Positions 33,141 through 41,158 of a stretch of 64,000 nucleotides of DNA are shown here, in pieces. Made by a program: the position numbers and the translations under genes. Origin of the DNA: Labilithrix sp. (lineage in GTDB: Bacteria > Myxococcota_A > Polyangia > Polyangiales > Polyangiaceae). A model generated the notes under the pieces. It saw only the letters and a list, made by a program, of their open reading frames with translations. It searched no databases and was not told where the DNA came from. The stretch spans positions 35,195-99,194 of the forward strand of contig JAHBWD010000030.1 of assembly GCA_019637175.1 (NCBI GenBank). Reading direction: 5' to 3'. Each line of letters begins with the position of its first letter. The stretch's first letter is position 1.

Positions 33141-34192
33141 CGACGCGCGCGTTGATCGGCCTGGCGCTCGTCGCGGCGCTCGCGTCCGGATGCGCGATCG
33201 CGCGCGCGGGGGGGCGCGCGGCGGGATCGCTCTTCGAATCGCCGCGCAAGGTCGACAAGCTAAGGAGCGCCGTCGATCCCGAGGCGCGCCTGGCGATCTC
33301 GTGGGTCGGGCACGCGACCGTCCTCGTGCAGATGGACGACAAGCTGATCCTGACCGATCCGGTCTTCACGCCGACCGTGGGTCAGGTATCGAAGCGCCTC
33401 GTCGAGCCGGGGATCGATCCGAAGACGCTGCCGGCGCTCGACGCGGTCGTCGTCTCGCACATGCACTTCGATCATCTGTCGCTCGGCAGCCTCGACATGA
33501 TCGAGCCGAAGGTGCGGACGCTCCTCATGCCGCGCGGGGGCGTCACCTACCTCACCGACTTCTCGTTCCCCGTCGTCGAGCTGCGCACGTGGCAGGCGTG
33601 GGAGAAGGACGGTCTGCGCATCACCGCGGCGCCGGTGGATCACGTCGGTTACCGCTACGGCATCGACGACGCGTGGATGAAGGAGTCGTTCACCGGGTAC
33701 GTCATCGAGTACCACGGCATGACGGTCTACTTCGGCGGCGACACCGCCTACGAGCAGCGCATGTTCGCCGAGACGGGCATGCGCTTCCCGGACATCGACG
33801 TGGCGCTCCTGCCCATCGGACCGATCGAGCCCCACGATCTGATGCGTCGCTTCCACATGGATCCGGCGCAGGCCGTGCGCGCGATGTTCGATCTGGGCGC
33901 CAAGCGCATGGTGCCGATCCACTACGACACGTTCATCAACTCGACCGACGCGCCGGGCGACGCGCTGGCGATGCTCGAGGCGACGAAGGCGAAGACGGTC
34001 ATGGCCGGGAAGGAGATCGTCGAGATCCCGATCGGCCAGCGGCGCGTCTTCCTGAAGAAGGGCGAAGGGCCGGACGAAGCGCGCGGCTTCGCCGTGCCGG
34101 CTTCGCCCGTGGATCCTTCGCCGCCGCCGGAGGCGCCGCCGCCTCCGCCCCCGGCGAAGTCGACGATTCCCGACGACGACAGGCTCGACTGA
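33137..34192 (+). CDS. MBL-fold metallo-hydrolase lipoprotein
   Basis: 351-residue metallo-beta-lactamase-fold hydrolase with a signal peptide and lipobox ALASGC. Metal-site motifs: SHMHFDHLS (HxHxDH), VDHVGYRYG, FGGDTAYE (Asp bridging ligand) and IHYDTF. The pattern is of the UlaG/NAPE-PLD group, whose members cleave lactones or phosphodiesters. A lipid-anchored copy facing the periplasm suggests a phospholipid-derived or envelope substrate (inference). The C-terminus is Pro-rich. ATG 33137 overlaps the stop of the previous gene. Confidence 0.85.
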   Translation: MTTRALIGLALVAALASGCAIARAGGRAAGSLFESPRKVDKLRSAVDPEARLAISWVGHATVLVQMDDKLILTDPVFTPTVGQVSKRLVEPGIDPKTLPALDAVVVSHMHFDHLSLGSLDMIEPKVRTLLMPRGGVTYLTDFSFPVVELRTWQAWEKDGLRITAAPVDHVGYRYGIDDAWMKESFTGYVIEYHGMTVYFGGDTAYEQRMFAETGMRFPDIDVALLPIGPIEPHDLMRRFHMDPAQAVRAMFDLGAKRMVPIHYDTFINSTDAPGDALAMLEATKAKTVMAGKEIVEIPIGQRRVFLKKGEGPDEARGFAVPASPVDPSPPPEAPPPPPPAKSTIPDDDRLD

Positions 34193-34202
34193 GGCTGCGT
34201 GA

Positions 34203-34221
34203 GACGGCGCTACGCGCCGTC
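34203..34221. terminator. 8-bp hairpin at the convergent 3' ends
   Basis: GACGGCGC and GCGCCGTC pair perfectly over a three-base loop. The hairpin covers the stop codon of the dynamin-like gene and follows the MBL hydrolase stop by 10 bases. No T-run; weak evidence for termination. Confidence 0.3.
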
Positions 34222-36018
34222 GCCGGGCAGCGGCATCGCCGACGCACCCGCGTCGACGCGGAGCCTCTCCTTGGGCGCCCAGAGCGTCGCGCGGAGGTCT
34301 TCGACGCGCTTCTTCGCCTTCTCGAGCCGCGCGTCTTGCGCCTCGACGTCGGCCTTCGCCTGCGCTTCGTCTTGATCGCCCTTGGCCCGCGCGTCGCGCG
34401 AGGCGTTGAGGACCTCGAGCACCTCGCGATAGAGCTCCTCGCCCGCGGTGACGACCCACGTGTCGAGCTTCTTCGCGAAGTCTTCGATCATCTCGTCGAC
34501 CTTGGGGCCGACCTGCTTGGCCGCCGCGCGGATCACGTCGGGCGCCTGCTCCTTCGCTCGCTTCTTGTACTCCGCGTCGACCCGGTCGCGCACGACGATC
34601 GCGAGGATCGGCGCGGCGATCGTGAGGAGCCCGCCGACCATGAAGTTCACGAACATCATCGTTCCGAGGCCGACCATCAAGACCGCGGCGACGCCGGCGT
34701 CGTAGCGGAACGTGTCGATCTGGATGTCGAGCTTCTTCACGTCCTGGCCGAGCGTCGACGCGACCTTCCGCGTCGCGTCGTTCGCGTCTTCCTTGATGAG
34801 CGCGATCGTCTTCTCGGCGAGCTCTTCGAGCTTGCCGCCGATCTCCTTGCCCTCGGCCTCGGCCCACTGGCGGAAGGTGTCTTCGAGGAACGCGGGGAGG
34901 AACTTGCGGAGATCTTCCTTCTTCGCCGAGTCGATGACGTTCGGGAGCTGGCGGATCGTCTCCTCGACGAAGCGATCGAGATCCTTCTGCGCGCCGACCT
35001 TGATGCCGCTGATCTCCTCGCGGATCCGGATGCGGCGCTGCTCGATCGTGCCCGCGGCGCCGGCGAGATCCTCCTCGAGCATCTTGATGCGGCGGTCGAG
35101 CTCCTCGCTCTTCATGGCGAGCGAGCGGCGGCGCGCGTCGACGCCCTTCGCGAGGAGGTTCGCGACGTTGAGGCCTTCGCCGAGCGCGTTGTCGAGCAGG
35201 ATGCGCCCGCGCTCTTCGGCGAGGAACGTCGTGAGGTGGGCGAGCAGCTCGGGCATGCCGCTCTCGGCGAGGCGCCCGCCTTGGAGCGCCGTCTCGGCGC
35301 TGATCGGGAAGACGACCGGATCCTTCACCAGGTTCGCGAGCTGCGCGCGCGCGTAGGCGAGGGCCTCCTTCTTCTCGTCGTCGTTCAAGATGTCCCACTT
35401 CGTGATGACGAAGACGATCTTGTCGCGCGAGGCCTTGAGGAGCTTGTCGTTCAGGAACTGGCGCTCGCTCTCCTTGAGGATCTGGCCGGCGTCGAGGAGG
35501 AAGAGCACCGCGTCGGCGCGCGGGATGTAGCTGTAGGTGATGTCGGCGCGCTGGAGCGAGAGATCGTTCACGCCTGGCGTGTCGACGAGGAGGATGCGCT
35601 CCTTGAGGAGCGCGGCGGGGTAGCCCACCTCGAGGTAGTCGACGTCGTCGGGGCTCGAGCCTCCTCCGACGGCGAAGCGCCGCGTGTCTTCGAAGGGGAT
35701 CGCTTCGCGCTTGCCCGACGTGAAGACGACGGTGGCCTCCGGCTTCTCCGCGTACTTCAGGTGATGGATCGCCGCGGTCGTCGGCGTGACGCCGACGGGG
35801 AGCACCGTCTCGCCGAGCAGCGCGTTCACGAAGCTCGACTTGCCGTGGTTGAACTCGCCGACCACGACGAGGTGGAAGCGGTCTTCCTCCATCTTCTTCA
35901 CGAGGTCGCGATCCAGGCGCTCCTTCAGGCTCTTGGCGCCGAGGCCACCGGCGATGTCGGAGAGCTCCTGGAGGGAGACGGTGACGTCGAGCTTTCGTTC
36001 GCGGAATCCTTCGAGCAT
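34210..36018 (-). CDS. Bacterial dynamin-like GTPase
   Basis: 602-residue large GTPase expected to assemble on membranes. G motifs: G1 GEFNHGKSS (Lys60), G2 TPTT (about 78-81), G3 DTPG (146-149), G4 TKWD (206-209). The middle (about 290-430) is a helical trunk with a coiled coil (MKSEELDRRIKMLEEDL). Two closely spaced hydrophobic segments (VLMVGLGTMMFVNFMVGG, then LLTIAAPILAIVV) form a membrane paddle, followed by another helical region. It resembles bacterial dynamins used in membrane remodelling or phage defence. ATG 36018 has a GAGAAG site upstream; an open frame continues to 36525 but overlaps the M48 gene. It is 35 bases downstream of that gene. Confidence 0.88.
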   Translation of the reverse strand: MLEGFRERKLDVTVSLQELSDIAGGLGAKSLKERLDRDLVKKMEEDRFHLVVVGEFNHGKSSFVNALLGETVLPVGVTPTTAAIHHLKYAEKPEATVVFTSGKREAIPFEDTRRFAVGGGSSPDDVDYLEVGYPAALLKERILLVDTPGVNDLSLQRADITYSYIPRADAVLFLLDAGQILKESERQFLNDKLLKASRDKIVFVITKWDILNDDEKKEALAYARAQLANLVKDPVVFPISAETALQGGRLAESGMPELLAHLTTFLAEERGRILLDNALGEGLNVANLLAKGVDARRRSLAMKSEELDRRIKMLEEDLAGAAGTIEQRRIRIREEISGIKVGAQKDLDRFVEETIRQLPNVIDSAKKEDLRKFLPAFLEDTFRQWAEAEGKEIGGKLEELAEKTIALIKEDANDATRKVASTLGQDVKKLDIQIDTFRYDAGVAAVLMVGLGTMMFVNFMVGGLLTIAAPILAIVVRDRVDAEYKKRAKEQAPDVIRAAAKQVGPKVDEMIEDFAKKLDTWVVTAGEELYREVLEVLNASRDARAKGDQDEAQAKADVEAQDARLEKAKKRVEDLRATLWAPKERLRVDAGASAMPLPGDGA

Positions 36019-36053
36019 CTTCTTCTCTTTTTTCTGTTGGCTCTGGCTGTGGC

Positions 36054-36956
36054 TCAGGCGTCGCCCGAGAGGAGGGCCTTCACGCGGTCGTCGACCTCGG
36101 TCATGGAGAGGCCGGCTTTTCCGTCGAGGCCTACCCCCGCGTGCTTGCGATACAGCTCGCTCTCGGCGAAGACGCGCATCGCGAGGACACGCTTCGGCAG
36201 GTACGGGTGCGAGGCGAGCGCCTCCATGTAGCGGCCGATGGTGTCTTTGCCCTCTTCGTACTGCTCGAGGAAGGCGTCGAGGTTGAACTCGTCGTAGAGC
36301 TTGCGCGAGCCGAGCACGAGCTTCGTGAGCGCGCGCGCGGCGATGACGTCGTTCTTCGAGCAGAGCATGCCCGCGCGGTCGCACGTGATCTCGGCGCGCC
36401 GCGACCACGCGTTGAGCGGGATGAGCGCGGGGTAGACGATCCAAGGGATGAACGCGGAGGCGACCATCTTCAAGTAGTGGAGCGTCGTGAGGTAGACGAC
36501 GTGCGAGTTGTGGATGTGCCCGCACTCGTGCCCGATGACGGTGCGCAGCTCTTCGTCGGAGTAGTGATCGACGAGCGCCGAGTGCACCATGATGAACGAC
36601 TCTTCGTCGGTGCCGTAGGTCGCCGCGTTCAGCGTGGGGCTGTTGACGATGTAGACCTGAGGCGTCGTGATCCCGAGCGTCTCCGCGCAGCCGGCGGCGA
36701 TCTTCTGGATGCGCGGGAACTGCCGCTCGCCGACCTTCACCGCGCTGCCGAGGAGCTGGCCTCGCCAGACCTGTTTGTACATCCGGACCGTGCTCGCGAC
36801 GGCGAGCTCGATGGGCTTGGCCGACTCGAAGGTCGCGCGCGTCTGCCGGTCGAGGACGTAAGAATAATCGTGCTCGCCGGCCGTGGCGCCACCGGCGCGC
36901 TCGGCCTTGCGTCGCGCGACGAAGGCGTTGAAATCCAGCGTGGGGGCGTCGGCCAT
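36054..36956 (-). CDS. M48-family metallopeptidase
   Basis: 300-residue zinc peptidase of the HtpX/Ste24 group. The HExxH motif HECGH is at 143-147 and the third ligand is probably Glu189 in RRAEITCDRAG. A hydrophobic stretch (about 163-183: VASAFIPWIVYPALIPL) after the first motif may be a membrane hairpin as in HtpX. No signal peptide. The ATG at 36956 is preferred; the frame is open to 37034 with no supported start. It is first in a two-gene operon with the dynamin-like GTPase, and a perfect 27-bp palindrome lies about 54 bases upstream of its start. Role: likely membrane-protein quality control. Confidence 0.88.
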   Translation of the reverse strand: MADAPTLDFNAFVARRKAERAGGATAGEHDYSYVLDRQTRATFESAKPIELAVASTVRMYKQVWRGQLLGSAVKVGERQFPRIQKIAAGCAETLGITTPQVYIVNSPTLNAATYGTDEESFIMVHSALVDHYSDEELRTVIGHECGHIHNSHVVYLTTLHYLKMVASAFIPWIVYPALIPLNAWSRRAEITCDRAGMLCSKNDVIAARALTKLVLGSRKLYDEFNLDAFLEQYEEGKDTIGRYMEALASHPYLPKRVLAMRVFAESELYRKHAGVGLDGKAGLSMTEVDDRVKALLSGDA

Positions 36957-37009
36957 GAAGGACAGCCTAAGCGCGGCACGAGAGCTTCGCAACGCGCCGA
37001 GCGACGAAG

Positions 37010-37036
37010 TTTTGTCTCGGAAATGATGAGACAAAA
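37010..37036. promoter_or_regulatory. 27-bp palindrome upstream of the M48-dynamin operon
   Basis: TTTTGTCTC (37010-37018) and GAGACAAAA (37028-37036) are perfect inverted repeats, separated by 9 bases. It lies 54-80 bases before the M48 ATG, a good position for an operator. It stands out as the most AT-rich symmetric sequence in the neighbourhood. The binding protein is unknown. Confidence 0.55.
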
Positions 37037-37075
37037 TGGCGAAGCTCCCGGACGCGGTCGCGCGCCGGGAGCTTC
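37033..37075 (-). terminator. Rho-independent terminator
   Basis: On the minus strand an 11-bp perfect stem (37075-37065 pairing with 37051-37041; GAAGCTCCCGG type) with a 13-base loop is followed by GCCATTTTG, giving a short T-run. It lies downstream of the leftward membrane-protein gene that ends at 37292. Confidence 0.6.
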
Positions 37076-37291
37076 GGGCTTTCGATAGCGAAACGAACTA
37101 GGAGCTCGGCGAGTCGACACCTCCGAGAGAAGGGGGTTGGGATCCGGGTGTGGGGGGAGAGACGAAGACGAGCTCTGCCGCAGCGGCAGGAGAAGGGGCG
37201 GGGATGCGGACGTCCCTTCTCTCCTCGTTGCCGCGGCATCGCCGCCTTCATGGATTCCTACAACGGGCCCGGAGGATTTCTTCCCGGCGCG

Positions 37292-38377
37292 TCAGTCGGT
37301 GCGAACGCCGCCGTTGACGAAGCGAGGCTCGACGGTGCGCGCGTCGAAGACGCCCGTCGCGACGAGGGTGATCGTCGTCGCCGCCGCGGCGCCGACGCCG
37401 AGGAGCGTCCACGTCGCCCACGCAGGCATGCCCGTGGGTCGCTTGGGCGGGCCGAGAGGAGGCCCCATGTCCGCGGCGCTCTCGACGCGCCACTCGAGCA
37501 GCGGGCCGCACGACTCTCGATCGCAGCGCGCGACGCGCACCGCCCCGCGGCGCGGCGCCGGCATGGCGAGGATCCATCGATCGCACGAGACGCCCTTGGC
37601 GCCGACGTCGTCGCTGTCGACCTTCACGTTCGCGAAGGTGGCGGCGCTGCACGACGCGCCGCCTCCGACGACGATGGGCACGACGAGGCGCTGCGCGCCG
37701 GGGGCCGGAGCGCCGATCGAGAGCCAGGTCGCGAAGATCGGCTCGCCGTCTCTCGACACGGTGAGCTGGTGCTCGGTCGGCGCGGCGAGGGCGGGATGGA
37801 GGCTCGCGCCGTCGCTCGCCGGCTTGCCCGCGATCTCGACGCCGTCGAGACGGACGACGATCCGGCGCGCGCCCCCTTGGACGACGATGTCGAAGGCGAC
37901 CTTCGGGCGCGCTTCGGCCGCGGCTTCGCCGACGCCGGCGACGCGCCCGCCGTCGAGCGCGTCGGCGTCTTGCCACGCAGCTCTCGCGCGGGCCTCGTCG
38001 CGCGGCTCGATGCGCGTCCATCGGTTCGACCACCCGCGGAGCACCTCGGCGCGAAGCCAGGCCGCCTGGGGCAGCTCCGGATGCTCGCGCAAGACGGCCT
38101 CGGCGCGCGCGAGCGCGCGGTCGGCGGTGTCGGCGTCGAGCGCGGCGATCGCTTCGCGCGCGCGATCGAGCTCCTTCTCCACGCGCTCGGCGAGCGAAGG
38201 ATCGAAGCGGAGCGCGCCCGGGCCTCCCTCCGCGGCGCTCACGAGCTTCACGCCGCGCGCACGGCCCCACTCGGCGAGGGCGCGGACCGCGTCGTCTCGC
38301 CCTTCGCCCGCGCTCGCCCGCGGCGTCCCGTCTTCGGAGACCCAGACGACGGTGACATCCTCCGCGACGTCGGTCAC
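37292..38377 (-). CDS. Membrane-associated protein with C-terminal TM helix, function unknown
   Basis: 361 residues. The N-terminal part (about 1-60) is a small alpha/beta unit (TVVWVSEDGTPRASAGEG, VRALAEWGRARGVKLVS). A helical middle (about 60-150) resembles tetratricopeptide-like repeats. The rest is a beta-rich region with PEGA-like turns (IVVRLDGVEIAGKPASDG) and a TM helix near residue 325-345 (AWATWTLLGVGAAAATTITL). No signal peptide. GTG 38377 overlaps the stop of bcp (GTGA), so the two are co-translated. Which side of the membrane carries the domains is not clear. Confidence 0.65.
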   Translation of the reverse strand: MTDVAEDVTVVWVSEDGTPRASAGEGRDDAVRALAEWGRARGVKLVSAAEGGPGALRFDPSLAERVEKELDRAREAIAALDADTADRALARAEAVLREHPELPQAAWLRAEVLRGWSNRWTRIEPRDEARARAAWQDADALDGGRVAGVGEAAAEARPKVAFDIVVQGGARRIVVRLDGVEIAGKPASDGASLHPALAAPTEHQLTVSRDGEPIFATWLSIGAPAPGAQRLVVPIVVGGGASCSAATFANVKVDSDDVGAKGVSCDRWILAMPAPRRGAVRVARCDRESCGPLLEWRVESAADMGPPLGPPKRPTGMPAWATWTLLGVGAAAATTITLVATGVFDARTVEPRFVNGGVRTD

Positions 38378-38937
38378 TTCCTGCTCTTCGCTTTCGCTTT
38401 CGGCTTCGCCTTCGCGGCGGTCTTCGCGTTGGGCTTGGGCGCGGCCTTGCCCCCGCCGCCCAAGGCCTCGAGCACCTGGTCGACGTGCCCGTCGACCTTC
38501 ACGCTCGGCCACACCTTGACGACCTTGCCGTCGCGCACGAGGAACGTGCTGCGGATCGCGCCGAGCACCTTCTTGCCGTACATGACCTTCTCCCCCCAGG
38601 CGCCGAAGCCCTCGTGGAGCACGCGATCGGGGTCCGACACGAGCGGCACGTCGAGGGAGAACTTGTCTCTGAACGAGCAGTGGCTCTTCACCGAGTCGCG
38701 CGAGACGCCGACGACGAAGCCGCCCGCCTTCTCGATCGCGCGGCGTGACGCCGTGAAGCCCTGCGCCTCACGGGTGCATCCCGGCGTGCTGTCTTTCGGA
38801 TAGAAGAAGACCACGAGCGTCTTGCCCGGAGCGAGGTCGCCGAGCGCGATCTTCGTGCCGGCGTCGCCCGCGGCGGTCATCGCGTCGAACTTCGATTTGA
38901 GGAGCGGTCCGGGGACCTTGTCGCCTTCTTTCAGCAT
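38374..38937 (-). CDS. bcp: Peroxiredoxin (Bcp/PrxQ type) with basic C-terminal tail
   Basis: 187-residue thiol peroxidase. The peroxidatic Cys54 sits in DSTPGCTREAQGF; the usual resolving Cys five residues later is Gln59, so this is a one-Cys form or uses Cys in KSHCSF. The fold follows the family (LVVFFYPKD, VVGVSRDSVKSH, STFLVRDGKVVKVW). The last 25 residues are Lys/Ala/Pro-rich (KAAPKPNAKTAAKAKPKAK), which is not normal for Bcp and could bind nucleic acid or membrane. ATG 38937 has AAAAGGAA upstream. Confidence 0.9.
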   Translation of the reverse strand: MLKEGDKVPGPLLKSKFDAMTAAGDAGTKIALGDLAPGKTLVVFFYPKDSTPGCTREAQGFTASRRAIEKAGGFVVGVSRDSVKSHCSFRDKFSLDVPLVSDPDRVLHEGFGAWGEKVMYGKKVLGAIRSTFLVRDGKVVKVWPSVKVDGHVDQVLEALGGGGKAAPKPNAKTAAKAKPKAKAKSRK

Positions 38938-38975
38938 CGCGTTCCTTTTCATCCCACCGCAGACGGCGGGAGCCC

Positions 38976-39716
38976 ATGATACGCTTTGTAGTCGCCGTGC
39001 AGCTCAACTTCGCCGCGAGGGAAGTCGCGATCAAGCTCGTGTACTACGGGCCCGCGCTCAGCGGGAAGACGACGAACCTCAAGGCGCTGCACGAGATGGT
39101 GCACGCCGGCAGCCGCGGGCGTCTGATGACGCTCGAGACGAAGGACGATCGCACGCTGTTCTTCGACATGCTGCCGCTCGTCTTCAAGGCGGAGAGCGAG
39201 TCCGGATCGATGAGCCTGCGGGTGAAGGTCTTCACCGTCCCCGGGCAGGTCGTGCACGCGTCGACGCGCCGCCTCGTGCTGCAAGGGGCCGACGGCGTCG
39301 CGTTCATCGCCGACTCCCAGGTCGCGGAGACGGCGAACAACGCCGACGCTTTCCTCGATCTGCGCGCCAACCTGCGCGATCTCGGCAGGTCGCTCTCGGA
39401 GGTTCCGCTCGTCATCCAGTTCAACAAACGCGATCTGCCGAACGTGCGGACCGACGCCGAGATCGACGAGCTGGCGAGGAGGGGCAAGGAGCCCGTCTAC
39501 AAGGCGTGCGCGACGAACGGTGAAGGCGTGCTCGAGAGCTTCTTCGGGCTGCTCGAGCGATCGTGGCGGCGCCTCGACAAGGAGCACGATCTCGCGCACA
39601 AGCTCGGCGTGGGGCCGGAGGCCTTCCTCGAGATGGCCGCCGCGAGCCTCGGGCACGCCGGCAAGGCGAGCGCGCTCTCTCGGGCTTGCGTGGGGGGAGA
39701 CAAGAGGATCCCGTGA
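38976..39716 (+). CDS. MglA-like small GTPase
   Basis: 246-residue Ras-like GTPase of the MglA family, which sets cell polarity and gliding direction in myxobacteria. P-loop GPALSGKTTNL (Lys31), switch region TLETKDDRTLFFDMLPL typical of MglA, VPGQ in place of DTPGQ, and NKRDLP for guanine binding. The C-terminal 55 residues after LERSWRRLDKEHDL are an extension not present in short MglA proteins. No MglB-like roadblock partner is next to it. ATG 38976. The stop overlaps the GTG of the sensor kinase gene, so the GTPase and kinase are coupled. Confidence 0.88.
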   Translation: MIRFVVAVQLNFAAREVAIKLVYYGPALSGKTTNLKALHEMVHAGSRGRLMTLETKDDRTLFFDMLPLVFKAESESGSMSLRVKVFTVPGQVVHASTRRLVLQGADGVAFIADSQVAETANNADAFLDLRANLRDLGRSLSEVPLVIQFNKRDLPNVRTDAEIDELARRGKEPVYKACATNGEGVLESFFGLLERSWRRLDKEHDLAHKLGVGPEAFLEMAAASLGHAGKASALSRACVGGDKRIP

Positions 39717-41158
39717 GCACGAGCCCCGCATCCGCCAGCATCGTGGACGTCGTGGGCGACGGCGCCGTCGTCCTCGAAGACGTCGTCGATCGCGAGGCGC
39801 TCACCGAGCTGTGCCGCAGCATCCACGGGCTGTTCGGCATCGGCGTCCGCGTCTACGCGGCCGAGGGCGCGCTCCTCGCGAACGTCGCGCCCGAGCTCGA
39901 CGTCTGCGCGATGGTCAACGAGTCGGCCTCCGGCCGCACGGCGTGCGGGACGACGGTGAGCGCGGCGAAGAGCCTCGAGCCGGGGCTCGAGGCCGACGTC
40001 ACGCACGCGTGCTTCACGGGGCTCGCGTATCGCATCGTGCCGCTCGAGTACGAAGGCCGCGGCGTCGGCCGCGTCGTCCTCGGGCCGTACGCGCCCGCGG
40101 GGCTCCGCGAGCCGCCGCCCACGTTCGTGCAGACGGTGCACCGGCTCGACGTCGTCCAGGCGGGCGAGACGCTCTCGCGCGTGCCGCGGGTGAAGCCCGA
40201 GGCGCTGGGGCGCATCGCGCGCCACCTCAAGCTCACGATCGAGCTCATCATCTTCAGCAGCCACAAGGCTTACGTGACGAGCAAGCTGCACCTCTACAGC
40301 GTGCGCGAGAGCTACAAGCAGCTCGAGGAGAAGACGTCGCACCTCGAGCAGGCCCTCGCTCGCCTGAAGGAGGTCGATCGACTGAAATCGAACTTCCTCG
40401 GCACCGTGAGCCACGAGCTCCGCACGCCGCTCACGTCGATCATCGGCTACAGCGAGATGCTGAAGGAAGGCATCGCCGGATCGCTCACCGACGAGCAAGC
40501 CGAGTTCGTGAACACGATCCACGGCAAGGGCGAGCAGCTCCTCGGGCTCATCATGGGCCTGCTCGATCTCTCGAAGCTCGACAGCGGGACGATGTCGCTT
40601 CGCCAGGCGCCGACGCAGATCGGCACGGTGCTCGACGACGTCGTCACGACGCTCACGCCGGTCGCGAAGAAGAAGCAGGTCAACCTCGTCCTCGCGCGAT
40701 CCGAAGACACGTGCGAGCTCGCGGCCGACGCCGAGCGGTTGCGGCAGGTGTTCGTCAACCTCGTCGACAACGCGGTGAAGTTCACGCCCAAGGGCGGATC
40801 GGTCACCCTCTCGTCGAAGCTGATCGACGGCGCCGACGGCGAAGAAGAGGGCGCGGTGCTCTTCGCGCCGCTCCCCGGCGGCGTCGAGGTTCGGGTCGCC
40901 GACACCGGGATCGGCATCCCCGAAGGCGAGCGCGCGAAGGTGTTCGACGCGTTCTACCAGGTCGACTCCTCGTCGACGCGCGAGTACGGCGGGACGGGCC
41001 TCGGCCTCTCGATCGTGAAGCGCATCGTCGAGGCGCACGGCGGGAGCGTGCGCGTCGACGCGAACCAGCCCACGGGCGCGGTCTTCGTCGTCACGCTGCC
41101 GTCGGCGCTCGCGCGGCGCGTGCTGCCGTCGCGGGTGCCGCCCTCGGGGATCCGGTGA
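39713..41158 (+). CDS. PocR-domain histidine kinase
   Basis: 481-residue soluble histidine kinase. An N-terminal PocR-type sensory domain (about residues 20-150) has conserved Cys (ELDVCAMVNES, RTACGTTV, DVTHACFTGL), as in domains that sense small carbon compounds or redox state. A helical linker follows, then HisKA with His234 in TVSHELRTPLTS, and HATPase with NLVDNAVKFTP, DTGIGIPE and GTGLGLSIVKR. No TM segments. GTG 39713 overlaps the stop of the MglA-like gene and its own stop overlaps the ThiL start, so three proteins are coupled. No cognate regulator is adjacent. Confidence 0.92.
   Translation: MSTSPASASIVDVVGDGAVVLEDVVDREALTELCRSIHGLFGIGVRVYAAEGALLANVAPELDVCAMVNESASGRTACGTTVSAAKSLEPGLEADVTHACFTGLAYRIVPLEYEGRGVGRVVLGPYAPAGLREPPPTFVQTVHRLDVVQAGETLSRVPRVKPEALGRIARHLKLTIELIIFSSHKAYVTSKLHLYSVRESYKQLEEKTSHLEQALARLKEVDRLKSNFLGTVSHELRTPLTSIIGYSEMLKEGIAGSLTDEQAEFVNTIHGKGEQLLGLIMGLLDLSKLDSGTMSLRQAPTQIGTVLDDVVTTLTPVAKKKQVNLVLARSEDTCELAADAERLRQVFVNLVDNAVKFTPKGGSVTLSSKLIDGADGEEEGAVLFAPLPGGVEVRVADTGIGIPEGERAKVFDAFYQVDSSSTREYGGTGLGLSIVKRIVEAHGGSVRVDANQPTGAVFVVTLPSALARRVLPSRVPPSGIR

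Larger units (their letters stand above)
36957..37291. other. 335-base intergenic region with a palindrome and terminator
   Basis: No gene is supported here. It holds the palindrome and the terminator listed separately, and at about 37173-37236 a G-rich/C-rich stretch (AGAAGGG with CCCTTCT, CTGCCGC with GCGGCAG) that can fold into an imperfect hairpin downstream of the membrane-protein gene. An open frame of 94 codons runs through all of this leftward but is not supported. Confidence 0.5.

Noticed and set aside
36967..37251. A 94-codon leftward open frame in the intergenic region before the M48 gene
   Set aside because: It runs through the palindrome and the terminator, is Arg-rich and has no family features.
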